A stretch of DNA of 64,000 bases from JBOFOR01 sp051654865 (GCA_051654865.1 JBOFYV010000053.1:124001-188000), one strand, 5' to 3'; counted from the stretch's first letter, positions 8,120-17,549 are shown. Program-made: numbers and translations. Notes: generated by a model not told the origin, from the sequence alone.

Positions 8120-8139
8120 TACTTTCATATTAATACAGT

Positions 8140-8197
8140 ATAAAAAACACTAAGAAATAGAAGCTAATCAAGCTTTTATATTCTTAGTGTTTTTTAT
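8140..8197. terminator. Bidirectional terminator between the efflux operon and pyrC
   Basis: Arms 8140-8156 and 8181-8197 are a perfect 17-bp repeat with A/T tracts outside on both strands, and a nested stem 8161-8165/8171-8175. It separates convergent operons. Confidence 0.7.
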
Positions 8198-8251
8198 CTA
8201 ATATTTAATTTATGTCATATGTATTGTTATCTGTATTTATATAATCAGCTA

Positions 8252-9526
8252 TTATTCTTCTATATTTTCGTATACTATACTACCCTTACATATAGTGTAT
8301 TTAACTTTTCCATATAAACTTTCTCCCTTAAATGGAGTGTTTTCTGATTTAGATGCAAATTCGTTTACTACATATTTTTCATTTGGAGCAAATATAACTA
8401 AGTCTGCATTATTTCCTTCTACTATACATCCTGATTCTAAATTGTATAATCTAGCTGGATTTATAGTCATTTTTTCTATTAATTTCATAATACTTAAATG
8501 ACCTTTTCTTACTAGATGTGTTACTCCTAATGATAGTGCTGTTTCTAGACCTGTTATTCCACTTGGTGCTTTTGCAAAGTCTACATTCTTTTCTTTAAAT
8601 GTATGTGGTGCATGGTCTGTAGCTATTATTTCTATAGTATCATCTTGTAATCCCTCTATTATCTTATACTTATCATCTTGTGTTCTAAGAGGAGGATTCA
8701 TTTTTGCATTTGTTCCATATTTTAGTACATCATCTTCTGTTAGTGTAAAGTGATGTGGAGTTGCTTCTGCATATATATTTGCTCCTAATTTTTTAGCCAT
8801 TCTTACTGTTTCTACAGATACTCCTGAACTTATATGTTGTATATTTACTTTTGCTCCTGTTTTTATAGCTAACATACAGTCTCTAGCAACCATTACATCT
8901 TCAGCTACATTGCTAGCTCCTTTTAATCCCATTTGTTTTGCTATTTCTCCATCATTTATCCCTGCTGTTGTGATAAGAGATGGATCTTCTTCGTGGAAAC
9001 TAAGTGGCATATCTAATTCTTTTGCTTTATTCATAGCTTCTAGTATTATATCACTATCTACTATTGGTAATCCATCATCACTAAATCCAACAGCTCCACA
9101 TTCTACAAGGTGTTTCATATCTACTAGGCATTTTCCTTTGAATCCTTTCGTTATAGATGCAACTTGTAATACATTTATCGGTGATTGTCTTGCTTTTTCT
9201 ATTACATAATTTAGAGTTTCTTCATTGTCTACTATAGGATTAGTATTTGCCATACATACTACAGTTGTGAATCCTCCCTTTGCTGCTGATAAACTTCCTG
9301 TTTCTATGTCTTCTTTGTGTGTAAATCCCGGATCTCTAAAATGAACATGTACATCTATAAGTCCTGGTGCTACTATGCATCCACTTGCATCTATAACTTT
9401 ATTGTACTCGCTTGTTATAGGGAACTTACCTATTTTTTCAATTTTGTTGTCTTTGATAGCTATATCTAAAACTTCATCTCTTTTTGTTTTAGGATCTATT
9501 AATCTACCATTTTTTATTAATATCAT
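8252..9526 (-). CDS. pyrC: Dihydroorotase, class I
   Basis: A 424-residue amidohydrolase converting carbamoyl-aspartate and dihydroorotate into each other. The metal-binding DVHVHFRDPG motif (about residues 58-67) and ATDHAPH (about 304-310) are intact, and GGFTTVVCMANTNP is typical of the PyrC type I family rather than allantoinase. It lies three bases downstream of a carbamoyl-amino-acid hydrolase gene and is presumably translationally coupled to it. No other pyr genes are adjacent, which is unusual for a purely biosynthetic PyrC and leaves room for a catabolic role. Hydantoinase or dihydropyrimidinase activity is less likely from the motifs. Confidence 0.85.
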   Translation of the reverse strand: MILIKNGRLIDPKTKRDEVLDIAIKDNKIEKIGKFPITSEYNKVIDASGCIVAPGLIDVHVHFRDPGFTHKEDIETGSLSAAKGGFTTVVCMANTNPIVDNEETLNYVIEKARQSPINVLQVASITKGFKGKCLVDMKHLVECGAVGFSDDGLPIVDSDIILEAMNKAKELDMPLSFHEEDPSLITTAGINDGEIAKQMGLKGASNVAEDVMVARDCMLAIKTGAKVNIQHISSGVSVETVRMAKKLGANIYAEATPHHFTLTEDDVLKYGTNAKMNPPLRTQDDKYKIIEGLQDDTIEIIATDHAPHTFKEKNVDFAKAPSGITGLETALSLGVTHLVRKGHLSIMKLIEKMTINPARLYNLESGCIVEGNNADLVIFAPNEKYVVNEFASKSENTPFKGESLYGKVKYTICKGSIVYENIEE

Positions 9527-9529
9527 GTC

Positions 9530-10744
9530 TTATTTCTCCCCTTTAAGATATTCATATATTACTTTTGCTCCATCATATATACTCAGCAATGAAGAAAATT
9601 CACTTTTGTTGTGGCTTATTCCTTTATAGCAAGGAATAAATACCATTGCTGTATCACATATTTCAGTAAACGCCATAGCATCATGTCCTGCTCCACTTGG
9701 CATCACTTTATGTGATATTCTAAGTCTTTCACTACATTCAATAAGCTTCTTTTGCATATATGAACTCATTTTTACAGGATCAAATCGTCCTGTACTCTGT
9801 ATAAAGAATTTTACATTTCTTTTTTCACTTATTTCATTTATTACTTTGTACATTTGTCCCTCTATTAAGTCTAAACTATTAATGTCTATACCTCTAATAT
9901 CTATTCCTAGGTTTACTTCACCTGGTATAACATTTAATACATTCGGGCTATTGCTTAGTACTCCAACTGTTGTTACTGATTTTCTGTAGGCTTCTTCTTT
10001 TCCTAGTCTTTCTAGTTCTAATATAAATTCAGATGCTGCACATAGTGCATCACTTCTCATATCCATTGGAGTAGCTCCCGAGTGTTCTGCTTCCCCATGA
10101 ATACATATTTCAAATCTTCTTGGTCCAGCTATATCACTAACTATCCCTACTTTAATATCGTACTCATCAAGTACTTTTCCTTGCTCAATATGTAATTCTA
10201 AATATTGTTTAATATTTTCTATTTTTTTAGGGCTTAAATTGTAACCTTTTGTATAAAAAATATCTACTATTGATCTACCAGTTTTAGATTCTAATCCTCT
10301 TATATCTTCTTTTGTTAGTTCTCCTGTTATAAGCCCACTACCTATTGTACATTTTCCAAAGTTACTAGACTCTTCACATCTAAAGGCACCAACTCTTAAT
10401 GGTATATCAATGTTATCGTTTTTTGCCCAATTTAAAATTAATAATCCTGCTATTACCCCAGCTACACCATCATATCTGCCACCATTTACAACAGAGTCAA
10501 GATGTGATCCAATTAAGTAGTATTTTTTGTTGGAAATATCATTTGCAACAAATGTATTTCCAACTTCATCTATATACGTATATAAATCTTCTTCTTCTCC
10601 TAATGATGTAAACATTTCATGCATTTCGTCTTCTATTTTAGTATATCCTAGTCTTGTTACGCCCCCATATGAGTTTACTCCAATATCATAGAATTTGCTA
10701 AAAATATATTCTAAATACTGAACATCTTCTCTTCTTGATGACAT
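9530..10744 (-). CDS. Zn-dependent N-carbamoyl-amino-acid/allantoate hydrolase (M20 family)
   Basis: A 404-residue M20-family amidase of the hydantoinase/carbamoylase group. Predicted metal ligands include GSHLDSV, the RYDGVAG Asp, the RCEESSNFG Glu pair and the ELHIEQG His. A dimerisation domain contains the GEAEHSGATPMDMR signature, and the C-terminal SGAGHDA supplies the last His. GGGGGAG-type Shine-Dalgarno precedes ATG 10742-10744. Family members remove the carbamoyl group from N-carbamoyl amino acids, beta-ureidopropionate or allantoate. Coupling to dihydroorotase suggests carbamoyl-aspartate as substrate (a ureidosuccinase), but that is inference. Confidence 0.82.
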   Translation of the reverse strand: MSSRREDVQYLEYIFSKFYDIGVNSYGGVTRLGYTKIEDEMHEMFTSLGEEEDLYTYIDEVGNTFVANDISNKKYYLIGSHLDSVVNGGRYDGVAGVIAGLLILNWAKNDNIDIPLRVGAFRCEESSNFGKCTIGSGLITGELTKEDIRGLESKTGRSIVDIFYTKGYNLSPKKIENIKQYLELHIEQGKVLDEYDIKVGIVSDIAGPRRFEICIHGEAEHSGATPMDMRSDALCAASEFILELERLGKEEAYRKSVTTVGVLSNSPNVLNVIPGEVNLGIDIRGIDINSLDLIEGQMYKVINEISEKRNVKFFIQSTGRFDPVKMSSYMQKKLIECSERLRISHKVMPSGAGHDAMAFTEICDTAMVFIPCYKGISHNKSEFSSLLSIYDGAKVIYEYLKGEK

Positions 10745-10857
10745 ATTATCTCCCCCATTTTGTAACGAATATTCTCAATACACTTTTATTATACATTAAA
10801 AACGCTTTTTTTCAAAGTATTCTCTAGCTTAATTGACATTGTTTTTTATATATTAAA

Positions 10858-10876
10858 AGGAGGAATATTCCCTCCT
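10858..10876 (-). terminator. Terminator after the TIGR03915-like gene
   Basis: AGGAGG (10858-10863) pairs with CCTCCT (10871-10876); the minus strand continues TTTTAAT. It overlaps the stop codon at 10875-10877. Confidence 0.6.
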
Positions 10877-11618
10877 AATTATCAATCTCTGTTAAGTTTT
10901 TCCAGTATCTTGTTGGCATACTTCTTTTTTGTAGTCTATAGTTTGATCTTTCTCTTATACTAGTAGATTTAAAATACTGTTTCCATAGTTCTTCATACTT
11001 TACATCATTATCATTGCTACTTAAAGCATTTTTTTGTTCTTGAGATAGTTCTGTAAGATGATATTCTTTTTTGTTATATATAAGTGCTATATCTCTGTTT
11101 GTATCCTCTATAATAAAATATTCATTAGTTAATCTACTCTTAAAGTGGTTACCTATTAGAGGAAGTATGTTAAAATCTGGTTCTATTTTAGAATATAGTA
11201 TGCCATTTATTTCTTTAAACCTTACAAAGCCTGTAAATCTATGCCTTTCTAATGATACTCTTTTACTCAATTTATCAATGTTAATTACTATATCATTGTG
11301 TTTATGACACTCTACATCTTTACCAAGCTTAAATCCCATTTGTAAATAATAATATATCACATTTGCACTTTCTTCTATTTCTGATAAATATGAATAGTAT
11401 ATTTTATTTAGAGACGTTCTTGATATTTTATTTTCTATGGCATCATATACTTTTTGAAATTTAATTGTATCTGTTTCAATTTTTATTACTTCATCTATTA
11501 AATTTGACTTATAATGCTTTATACTATAAATCCTATTAGGTTTTACTTTTGAATAATATGCCTCATATATGGCAGTAAGTAGTCCTTCAAAGGTTGAATC
11601 ATATAAAAAAACTATCAT
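10875..11618 (-). CDS. Putative DNA metabolism protein (TIGR03915-like/DUF4130)
   Basis: A 247-residue cytoplasmic protein beginning IVFLYDSTFEGLLTAIYEAY, the hallmark N-terminus of the TIGR03915 family. It lies nine bases after a TIGR03916-type radical SAM gene, with which this family almost always occurs; in other phyla it is fused or linked to a uracil-DNA-glycosylase-like domain. No enzymatic activity is established for this clostridial form. The C-terminus is basic (KRSMPTRYWKNL). An AGGAGGT site precedes the ATG. The role in DNA modification or repair is inferred from its partner. Confidence 0.8.
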   Translation of the reverse strand: MIVFLYDSTFEGLLTAIYEAYYSKVKPNRIYSIKHYKSNLIDEVIKIETDTIKFQKVYDAIENKISRTSLNKIYYSYLSEIEESANVIYYYLQMGFKLGKDVECHKHNDIVINIDKLSKRVSLERHRFTGFVRFKEINGILYSKIEPDFNILPLIGNHFKSRLTNEYFIIEDTNRDIALIYNKKEYHLTELSQEQKNALSSNDNDVKYEELWKQYFKSTSIRERSNYRLQKRSMPTRYWKNLTEIDN

Positions 11619-11627
11619 TTTTACCTC

Positions 11628-12950
11628 CTATATCTGACCTATTATTGATGTAAATATATCATCTACTTTAGATGTAGCAGGTGATGGTAGTATATTTTTA
11701 GAATCAAAGAAGCTAATTTGTGTGCCTTGTGACTCTAATATGTTTAAGTCCTCTTTAGGTGATAATCTATCTCTTATTAAAGGTTCATCAAAACCAACAT
11801 CTCCATAGTATCTACCCTTGCATGTTATAAAATACTGAGCTCTTTTTAGCACTACCCCAAGTTTTTTAAGGTCCTCAAATCCTAATGCTGTAACTCTTCT
11901 TATTGCCATTATTCTTTTAGCTGATTTTTCTCCTATACCGGGCACCCTAAGTAATAGTTCTATAGGAGCTCTATTAATTTCTATAGGGTATAGATGTATA
12001 TTATTTAAGGCCCAGTTTGTTTTTGGATCAAAATTTATATCAAAGTTAGGATTTTTATCGTTTAGTAATTCTTCTGCTCTAAATCCATAAAATCTTAGTA
12101 ACCAGTCTGCTTGATATAGTCTATGTTCTCTTAGTGTAGGTGGATTTTTAAGTTCCGGTAACCTTTTATCATTACTTACAGGTACAAATGCTGAGTAATA
12201 TACTCTTTTTAAATTCATTTTATCATATAAGTTTTGTGACAACTCTAGTATTTTTAAATCACTCTCAGGTGAAGCTCCTACTATAAGTTGAGTACTTTGC
12301 CCTCCTGGTACAAATTTAGGAGCATTCTTAAAAGTCTTTCTTTCTGATTTATTTTGAATAATTCCTTTAGTTATACTTTTCATAGGTGTAAGTATTTTTA
12401 TTTTATCTTTATCTGGTGCTAGCAACTTTAAACTTTCAGAAGAAGGTAACTCTATATTTACACTCATTCTATCTACTAATAGACCTGTCTTGTCTATTAA
12501 TTCTTGATCTGCCCCTGGTATTGCTTTTAGATGTATATATCCATTAAAATTATGAACTGTTCTTAATTTAAGTACTGTCTCATACAACCTTTCCATTGTA
12601 TAATTAGCACTTTTTATTATAGCTGAACTTAAGAACAATCCTTCTATATAATTTCTTTTGTAAAAGTTAATTGTTAAATCACATACTTCATCAGGCGTAA
12701 AAGTGGCACGTGGAATATCATTTGATATTCTACTTATGCAGTAGCTACAATTGTATATACATGTATTGGTCATTAATATTTTAAGTAAGGATACACACCT
12801 TCCATCAGGAGTGAATGTATGACAAATTCCACTTGCTGATGTATTTCCTATACCACCTTTTTCATTCTTACGCTTACTTCCACTAGATGAACAAGATACA
12901 TCATATTTTGCTGCATCTGATAATATACTTAATTTCTTTTGAATATTCAT
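11628..12950 (-). CDS. Radical SAM putative DNA modification/repair protein (TIGR03916-like)
   Basis: A 440-residue protein with the radical SAM 4Fe-4S motif CxxxCxxC at C64, C68 and C71 (CIYNCSYC). Its C-terminal part holds a helix-hairpin-helix element, LLRVPGIGEKSAKRI, implying DNA contact. It is the upstream gene of a tight two-gene unit with the TIGR03915-like protein. The family name 'putative DNA modification/repair' comes from these domains; the reaction is not known. The start codon lies in a roughly 190-base divergent region shared with spo0M. Confidence 0.85.
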   Translation of the reverse strand: MNIQKKLSILSDAAKYDVSCSSSGSKRKNEKGGIGNTSASGICHTFTPDGRCVSLLKILMTNTCIYNCSYCISRISNDIPRATFTPDEVCDLTINFYKRNYIEGLFLSSAIIKSANYTMERLYETVLKLRTVHNFNGYIHLKAIPGADQELIDKTGLLVDRMSVNIELPSSESLKLLAPDKDKIKILTPMKSITKGIIQNKSERKTFKNAPKFVPGGQSTQLIVGASPESDLKILELSQNLYDKMNLKRVYYSAFVPVSNDKRLPELKNPPTLREHRLYQADWLLRFYGFRAEELLNDKNPNFDINFDPKTNWALNNIHLYPIEINRAPIELLLRVPGIGEKSAKRIMAIRRVTALGFEDLKKLGVVLKRAQYFITCKGRYYGDVGFDEPLIRDRLSPKEDLNILESQGTQISFFDSKNILPSPATSKVDDIFTSIIGQI

Positions 12951-13140
12951 AACTCACCACCTTATATTGCTATATCTCACTTAATTTATAATATATTATA
13001 CCATATACAGAACGTACTTTCCCTTCCTTTAAATACCAAGAATTATGACTAAAAATGTTGGACAATAATTAATGAATATTCCAAATTATTGTGTTATATT
13101 TAATTTATGTATAATTTTATTTGTATTACAGGGGGAATTT

Positions 13141-13917
13141 ATGAGTATATTAAAAAAGACAATGGCATGTGTATTCGGTATAGGGGGTACAAAGGTAGAT
13201 ACTATCGTATCTAGTAAGTGTATTTATCCAGGTGGTAAAATAGAAGGTTTAGTAAATATTTATGGTGGACAAGTTAATCAAGATATTAAAAATGTTATTA
13301 TAGATGTAAAGACTAGCTACGAGAAAGAATATGATGATAAAACTACTATAGTAGAAACTGTAGTTCAAAGATTTTTACTTAATGTTGATAAAGTAATTAA
13401 TAGTGAAGATAATATATCTTTACCATTTTCATTTATTTTAGATTATAATTGTCCTATAACAAAAGGAAAAAGTAAGGTATGGTTATCTACTAGATTAGAT
13501 ATAGAAAATGCTATAGATAGCTTAGATACAGATACAGTTACTATAAAACCATCTAAAGATATGGAGACTGTACTTAACTGCATTAGAGACCTTGGTTTTA
13601 AACTAAAAAGTACTAAAAACATATTTGATAAGCATAGTCTAAGTAAATATAAATATGTACAAGAATTTGAGTATACTCCTATTTCACTACCATTTAGAGG
13701 TAAGCTTGATGAGTTAGAAGTTGTTATAGTTGCTAATAATAATGGGCTCAGTGTTTTATTAGAAGTAGATCGAAAGGTAAGAGGTTTAGGAAGTTTGATT
13801 GCTGAAAAATTGTCTTTAGATGAAAGTTTAATTAAAGTAGAATTTAGTTATGACGAACTTCAAAACTCTCAGTTAGTAGTATCTAAAATAGAAAAAATAA
13901 TAAAAAAACATAGCTAA
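13141..13917 (+). CDS. spo0M: Spo0M-like sporulation-control protein
   Basis: An arrestin-like protein of 258 residues, full length for Spo0M. ATG 13141 is chosen because GGGGGA lies directly upstream; the frame is open to 13072 but that extension is hydrophobic and lacks a ribosome site. The N-terminus MSILKKTMACVFGIGGTKVDT and the PGGKIEGLVNI strand are typical. In Bacillus, Spo0M modulates sporulation entry and interacts with division or cytoskeletal proteins; direct evidence in clostridia is limited. It is monocistronic and convergent with a membrane protein gene. Confidence 0.85.
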   Translation: MSILKKTMACVFGIGGTKVDTIVSSKCIYPGGKIEGLVNIYGGQVNQDIKNVIIDVKTSYEKEYDDKTTIVETVVQRFLLNVDKVINSEDNISLPFSFILDYNCPITKGKSKVWLSTRLDIENAIDSLDTDTVTIKPSKDMETVLNCIRDLGFKLKSTKNIFDKHSLSKYKYVQEFEYTPISLPFRGKLDELEVVIVANNNGLSVLLEVDRKVRGLGSLIAEKLSLDESLIKVEFSYDELQNSQLVVSKIEKIIKKHS

Positions 13918-13970
13918 TATAAAGAACCACTAATTACGATAATTAGTGGTTCTTTATATTAGCTATGTTT
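13906..13970. terminator. Very long shared terminator of convergent genes
   Basis: Perfect 31-bp inverted repeat (13906-13936 and 13940-13970) with a 3-base loop. It covers the last codons of both spo0M and the opposing membrane-protein gene, so both C-termini (KHS, KLKHS) are partly fixed by the hairpin sequence. Confidence 0.85.
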
Positions 13971-14516
13971 TAGTTTGTTATAATAATATATTATCATTAT
14001 TGTTCCACCTAGAAATGCATCAATCATATCTTGCATCGTATCTTTTAGTCCACCAGATTGAGTTTTCATTTTTAGATATGTATCTAATAAATATTCTACT
14101 ATTTCACATATAGCAGAAATCCCCATAGCAAACATAAATATTGTTACAAAGAATATTATCCTATGTTCTTTAGGTGTAATATCTGTGTTGTTTAATGAGT
14201 TCCAAGCTATTTTAACTCCTATAAACCCTGACCAAAAATGAAGAAAATCATCATAGAATTTCACTTTATCATATAGCTTATATGATGATCCTAATACAAA
14301 AGAGCATAATATAAATAAGTTAGCCACTATGTATAGGCTAGTATCTATTAAGCGTGGATTTTTTTTGTGTATAATATATAGTCCAATTCCTATTATTAAG
14401 GAAAGTACACTTAGTCCTACTCCAGCATAGTCTTTATTTATTGTAAAATATATTGCTGAGAGTATATATATTCCAAATATTATATAATTAAATATTTGTA
14501 GCTTTTTATTGTTCAT
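13959..14516 (-). CDS. Predicted membrane protein, DUF2238/YjdF-like
   Basis: A 185-residue integral membrane protein with about five hydrophobic segments. Conserved polar residues resemble the YjdF/DUF2238 pattern: KFYDDFLHFWSG, CEIVEYLLD and DTMQDMIDAFLGG, placing His, Asp and Glu residues next to or within membrane helices. Function is unknown. It is a single gene with no partner, and its stop codon lies inside the shared terminator with spo0M. Confidence 0.7.
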   Translation of the reverse strand: MNNKKLQIFNYIIFGIYILSAIYFTINKDYAGVGLSVLSLIIGIGLYIIHKKNPRLIDTSLYIVANLFILCSFVLGSSYKLYDKVKFYDDFLHFWSGFIGVKIAWNSLNNTDITPKEHRIIFFVTIFMFAMGISAICEIVEYLLDTYLKMKTQSGGLKDTMQDMIDAFLGGTIMIIYYYNKLKHS

Positions 14517-14629
14517 GATTTACCTACCTTCAAAATTATGCCTATGTTGTTTTTTCTATAGACTATATTATTTCCTAATTATATTGAATTCTATACATTA
14601 GTACTTTTTATATTGTTATAGTTACAATA

Positions 14630-14665
14630 AATAAAGCTGACCCTATAAAATGGATCAGCTTTATT
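14630..14665 (-). terminator. clpB terminator
   Basis: Arms 14630-14640 and 14655-14665 (AATAAAGCTGA/TCAGCTTTATT), followed on the minus strand by TATTGT; four bases after the clpB stop. Confidence 0.75.
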
Positions 14666-14669
14666 TTAA

Positions 14670-17264
14670 CTATTTAGTTGTTACTTTAATATTATCATCG
14701 TCTCCATCTACTACTACAGTAGATCCACTATAAACATCTCCTGCTATGATTTTCTTAGCTATTATAGTTTCTAATGTATTACTTATATATCTCTTTAGAG
14801 GTCTAGCACCATATACAGGGTCATATCCTTCTTTAGCCATTATTTCTTTGGCTTTATCAGTTACTTCTATTTTTATATCTTTTTCTTTTAATCTTTTTCT
14901 TAAAGAATCCATAAATATATCTATTATTTTCTTTATTCCTTCTATATCTAAGGCTTTGAAAGTTATTATATCATCTACTCTATTTAAAAATTCTGGTTTG
15001 AATCTACGTTTCATTTCATTCATAACAAGATTTTTAGTTTCTTCTGTTATGTTTTCACCAGCTTCTAATAAATAGCTACTTCCTATATTTGATGTCATTA
15101 TGATAAGTGTATTTTTAAAATCTACCGTCTTACCTTTGTTATCTGTAAGTCTACCATCATCTAATATTTGTAAGAATATATTAAATACATCTTCATGAGC
15201 TTTTTCTATTTCATCAAATAGTATTACTGAGTATGGATGTCTTCTTACAGCTTCTGTTAATTGACCACCTTCTTCATATCCTATATATCCTGGTGGAGGT
15301 CCTATAAGTCTAGATACTGCGTGTTTTTCCATGTATTCACTCATATCTATTCTTATGATGTTCTCTTCACTATCAAATAAATTGTTAGCAAGTGTCTTAG
15401 CTAGTTCGGTCTTACCTACTCCTGTAGGTCCAAGGAATATAAATGAACCTATTGGTTTGTTTTCATCCTTAAGTCCTGCTCTTGCACGTATTACAGCATT
15501 TGATACTGCAGTTACAGCTTCATCTTGACCTATTACTCTCTTGTGTAATTCATCTTCTAGCTTTAGTAATTTTTCTCTTTCACCTTCTACTAATTTTGTT
15601 ACTGGTATCCCTGTCCATTTAGCTACGATTTGAGATATTTCATTTTCTGTTACTTCTTCTTTTAATAATGCATTTTCATAGCTTTCTTTTATCTTTTCTT
15701 CATATTCTTTTATCTGTTCTTCTAGTTTTGGTATTATTCCATATTTTACTTCTGCTGCTTTGTTAAAATCATATTCTCTTTCATATTTTTCCACGTTACC
15801 TTTGGCTTCATCTAATTGTGCTTTTAGGTTTTTAACTTCTAGTATATTTTTCTTTTCTTTTTCGTATTTAGCACTCATCTCATCATTTTTAGATTTTAAT
15901 TCGGCTATTTCTTTTCCTAGGTTTTCTAATCTTTTCTTACTCTTTTCATCATTTTCTTTTAGTAATGCTTCTCTTTCTGTTTCTAGTGTAAATAATTTTC
16001 TTCTAACTGTATCTAACTCTGTAGGTAAAGAATCTATTTCACTCCTTATCATAGCTCCAGCTTCATCTATTAAGTCTATTGCCTTGTCTGGTAAAAATCT
16101 ATCTTGGATATATCTATCAGATAATTTAGCAGCTGCTACTATAGCACTATCATGTATTCTAATTCCATGGTGTATTTCAAATCTTTCTTTTAGTCCACGT
16201 AATATTGATACCGTATCTGATACACTTGGTTCCTCCGCTATTACTGGTTGGAATCGTCTTTCTAATGCTTTATCTTTTTCTATATATTGTCTGTATTCAT
16301 CAAATGTAGTTGCTCCTATGCAGTTTAACTCTCCACGAGCTAACATTGGTTTGATTAAGTTACCTGCATCCATTGCACCATCAGTTTTACCTGCACCGAC
16401 TATTGTATGAATTTCATCTATAAATAGTATTATTTTTCCTTCAGAACTTTGAACTTCTTTTAATACTGCCTTTAATCTTTCTTCAAATTCACCTCTATAT
16501 TTAGCACCAGCTATTAATGCACCCATATCTAATGCATATACTATTTTATCTTTTAATCCTTCTGGTACATCTCCTCTTATTATTCTTTCAGCCAATCCTT
16601 CTACGATTGCGGTTTTACCAACACCAGGCTCTCCTATTAATACAGGGTTATTTTTTGTTCTTCTTGATAATATTCTTATAACTCTTCTTATTTCTTCATC
16701 ACGACCTATTACTGGATCTAATTTATTCTTTTTAGCTAATTCTACTAAGTTAGTTCCATATCTAGCTAATGCTTCATAAGTTCCTTCTGGATCTTGTGTT
16801 TCTACTCTTTGGCTTCCTCTAACTTGAGACAATACTTTTAAAAAGTCGTTTTTATTTATCTTATATTCTTTAAATAATTTGCCTATTTGGCTCTTTTCTT
16901 CCATTTCTATTATAGCAAGCATCACATGCTCAACACTTATATAAGAATCTTTAAATTCTTTTGAAATAGCTTCTGCCTTTATTAAAACTTCATTTATTCT
17001 TCTAGTTGCTGTTACGCCTTGTGAACTTATTCCTCCTCCATGTATTTGAGGAAGTCTTTTTAGTTCTGTATCTAAAGAGTTTCTAAAAGAATCTACTGAT
17101 ACATTCATTTTATCTATTATATTTGGAATTAATCCATCTTCTTGATTAACTAATGCACTTAGTAAATGTATTACATCTACTTGTTGATTATGATTTTTAA
17201 CTGCTATACTATAAGAATCATTTAGTGATTGTTGTACTCTAACTGTCATTTTTTCTATATTCAT
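14670..17264 (-). CDS. clpB: ATP-dependent disaggregase ClpB
   Basis: Hexameric cytoplasmic AAA+ chaperone that, with DnaK, resolubilises protein aggregates. The 864-residue length is normal. An N-domain (1-145) is followed by NBD1 with GEPGVGKT (about 202-209), a coiled-coil middle domain (about 405-525) that distinguishes ClpB from ClpA/C, and NBD2 with GPTGVGKT. Arginine-finger regions look intact. It starts at ATG with GGAGGG upstream. Regulation is clear: a perfect CIRCE element lies just downstream of a TTGACA/TATAGT promoter, so HrcA represses it and heat relieves it. Confidence 0.97.
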   Translation of the reverse strand: MNIEKMTVRVQQSLNDSYSIAVKNHNQQVDVIHLLSALVNQEDGLIPNIIDKMNVSVDSFRNSLDTELKRLPQIHGGGISSQGVTATRRINEVLIKAEAISKEFKDSYISVEHVMLAIIEMEEKSQIGKLFKEYKINKNDFLKVLSQVRGSQRVETQDPEGTYEALARYGTNLVELAKKNKLDPVIGRDEEIRRVIRILSRRTKNNPVLIGEPGVGKTAIVEGLAERIIRGDVPEGLKDKIVYALDMGALIAGAKYRGEFEERLKAVLKEVQSSEGKIILFIDEIHTIVGAGKTDGAMDAGNLIKPMLARGELNCIGATTFDEYRQYIEKDKALERRFQPVIAEEPSVSDTVSILRGLKERFEIHHGIRIHDSAIVAAAKLSDRYIQDRFLPDKAIDLIDEAGAMIRSEIDSLPTELDTVRRKLFTLETEREALLKENDEKSKKRLENLGKEIAELKSKNDEMSAKYEKEKKNILEVKNLKAQLDEAKGNVEKYEREYDFNKAAEVKYGIIPKLEEQIKEYEEKIKESYENALLKEEVTENEISQIVAKWTGIPVTKLVEGEREKLLKLEDELHKRVIGQDEAVTAVSNAVIRARAGLKDENKPIGSFIFLGPTGVGKTELAKTLANNLFDSEENIIRIDMSEYMEKHAVSRLIGPPPGYIGYEEGGQLTEAVRRHPYSVILFDEIEKAHEDVFNIFLQILDDGRLTDNKGKTVDFKNTLIIMTSNIGSSYLLEAGENITEETKNLVMNEMKRRFKPEFLNRVDDIITFKALDIEGIKKIIDIFMDSLRKRLKEKDIKIEVTDKAKEIMAKEGYDPVYGARPLKRYISNTLETIIAKKIIAGDVYSGSTVVVDGDDDNIKVTTK

Positions 17265-17351
17265 TAAAATCCCTCCATTATTTAAATTTTAAATTTAAGG
17301 CATTATTATTATTATGCTAATTTCATAAAAATTTATTATCTTTACACCTTA

Positions 17352-17378
17352 TTAGCACTCTTTTCAATCGAGTGCTAA
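17352..17378. promoter_or_regulatory. CIRCE element (HrcA operator)
   Basis: TTAGCACTC (17352-17360), nine bases, GAGTGCTAA (17370-17378): a perfect match to the CIRCE consensus. It lies about +10 to +36 relative to the predicted clpB transcription start. Confidence 0.96.
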
Positions 17379-17393
17379 TAAATCTTTAAATAA

Positions 17394-17422
17394 ACTATAC
17401 ATCTATTAATTATTTTTGTCAA
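17394..17422 (-). promoter_or_regulatory. clpB promoter
   Basis: On the minus strand TTGACA (17422-17417), 17-bp spacer, TATAGT (17399-17394), immediately upstream of the CIRCE element. Confidence 0.85.
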
Positions 17423-17522
17423 CATAATTTTTTGATAATTTAAAACAATACAATTAATAGATTTATTCCATAAAGTTTATATTGTATGCAGAAAGTAGTC
17501 TTTATAATTTCTTAATTTATTA

Positions 17523-17537
17523 AATTTTCAGAATTTT
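17523..17537. promoter_or_regulatory. Weak CodY-box-like sequence
   Basis: AATTTTCAGAATTTT matches 13 of 15 positions of the CodY consensus AATTTTCWGAAAATT and ends 12 bases before a strong -35. Such matches occur by chance in AT-rich DNA, so this is only a candidate. Confidence 0.25.
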
Positions 17538-17549
17538 CTTTTTATTATC

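Noticed and set aside
13030..13085. SigH promoter for spo0M
   Set aside because: A GAAT-type -10 is present, but the nearest GGA-type -35 is only about 5-8 bases away instead of 11-12.
13072..13140. Longer Spo0M start at 13072
   Set aside because: The added 23 residues are hydrophobic and lack a ribosome site; ATG 13141 has GGGGGA and the canonical Spo0M N-terminus.
15760..16410. Plus-strand open frame of 216 codons opposite clpB
   Set aside because: It is the complement of conserved clpB codons and has no ribosome site or independent features.
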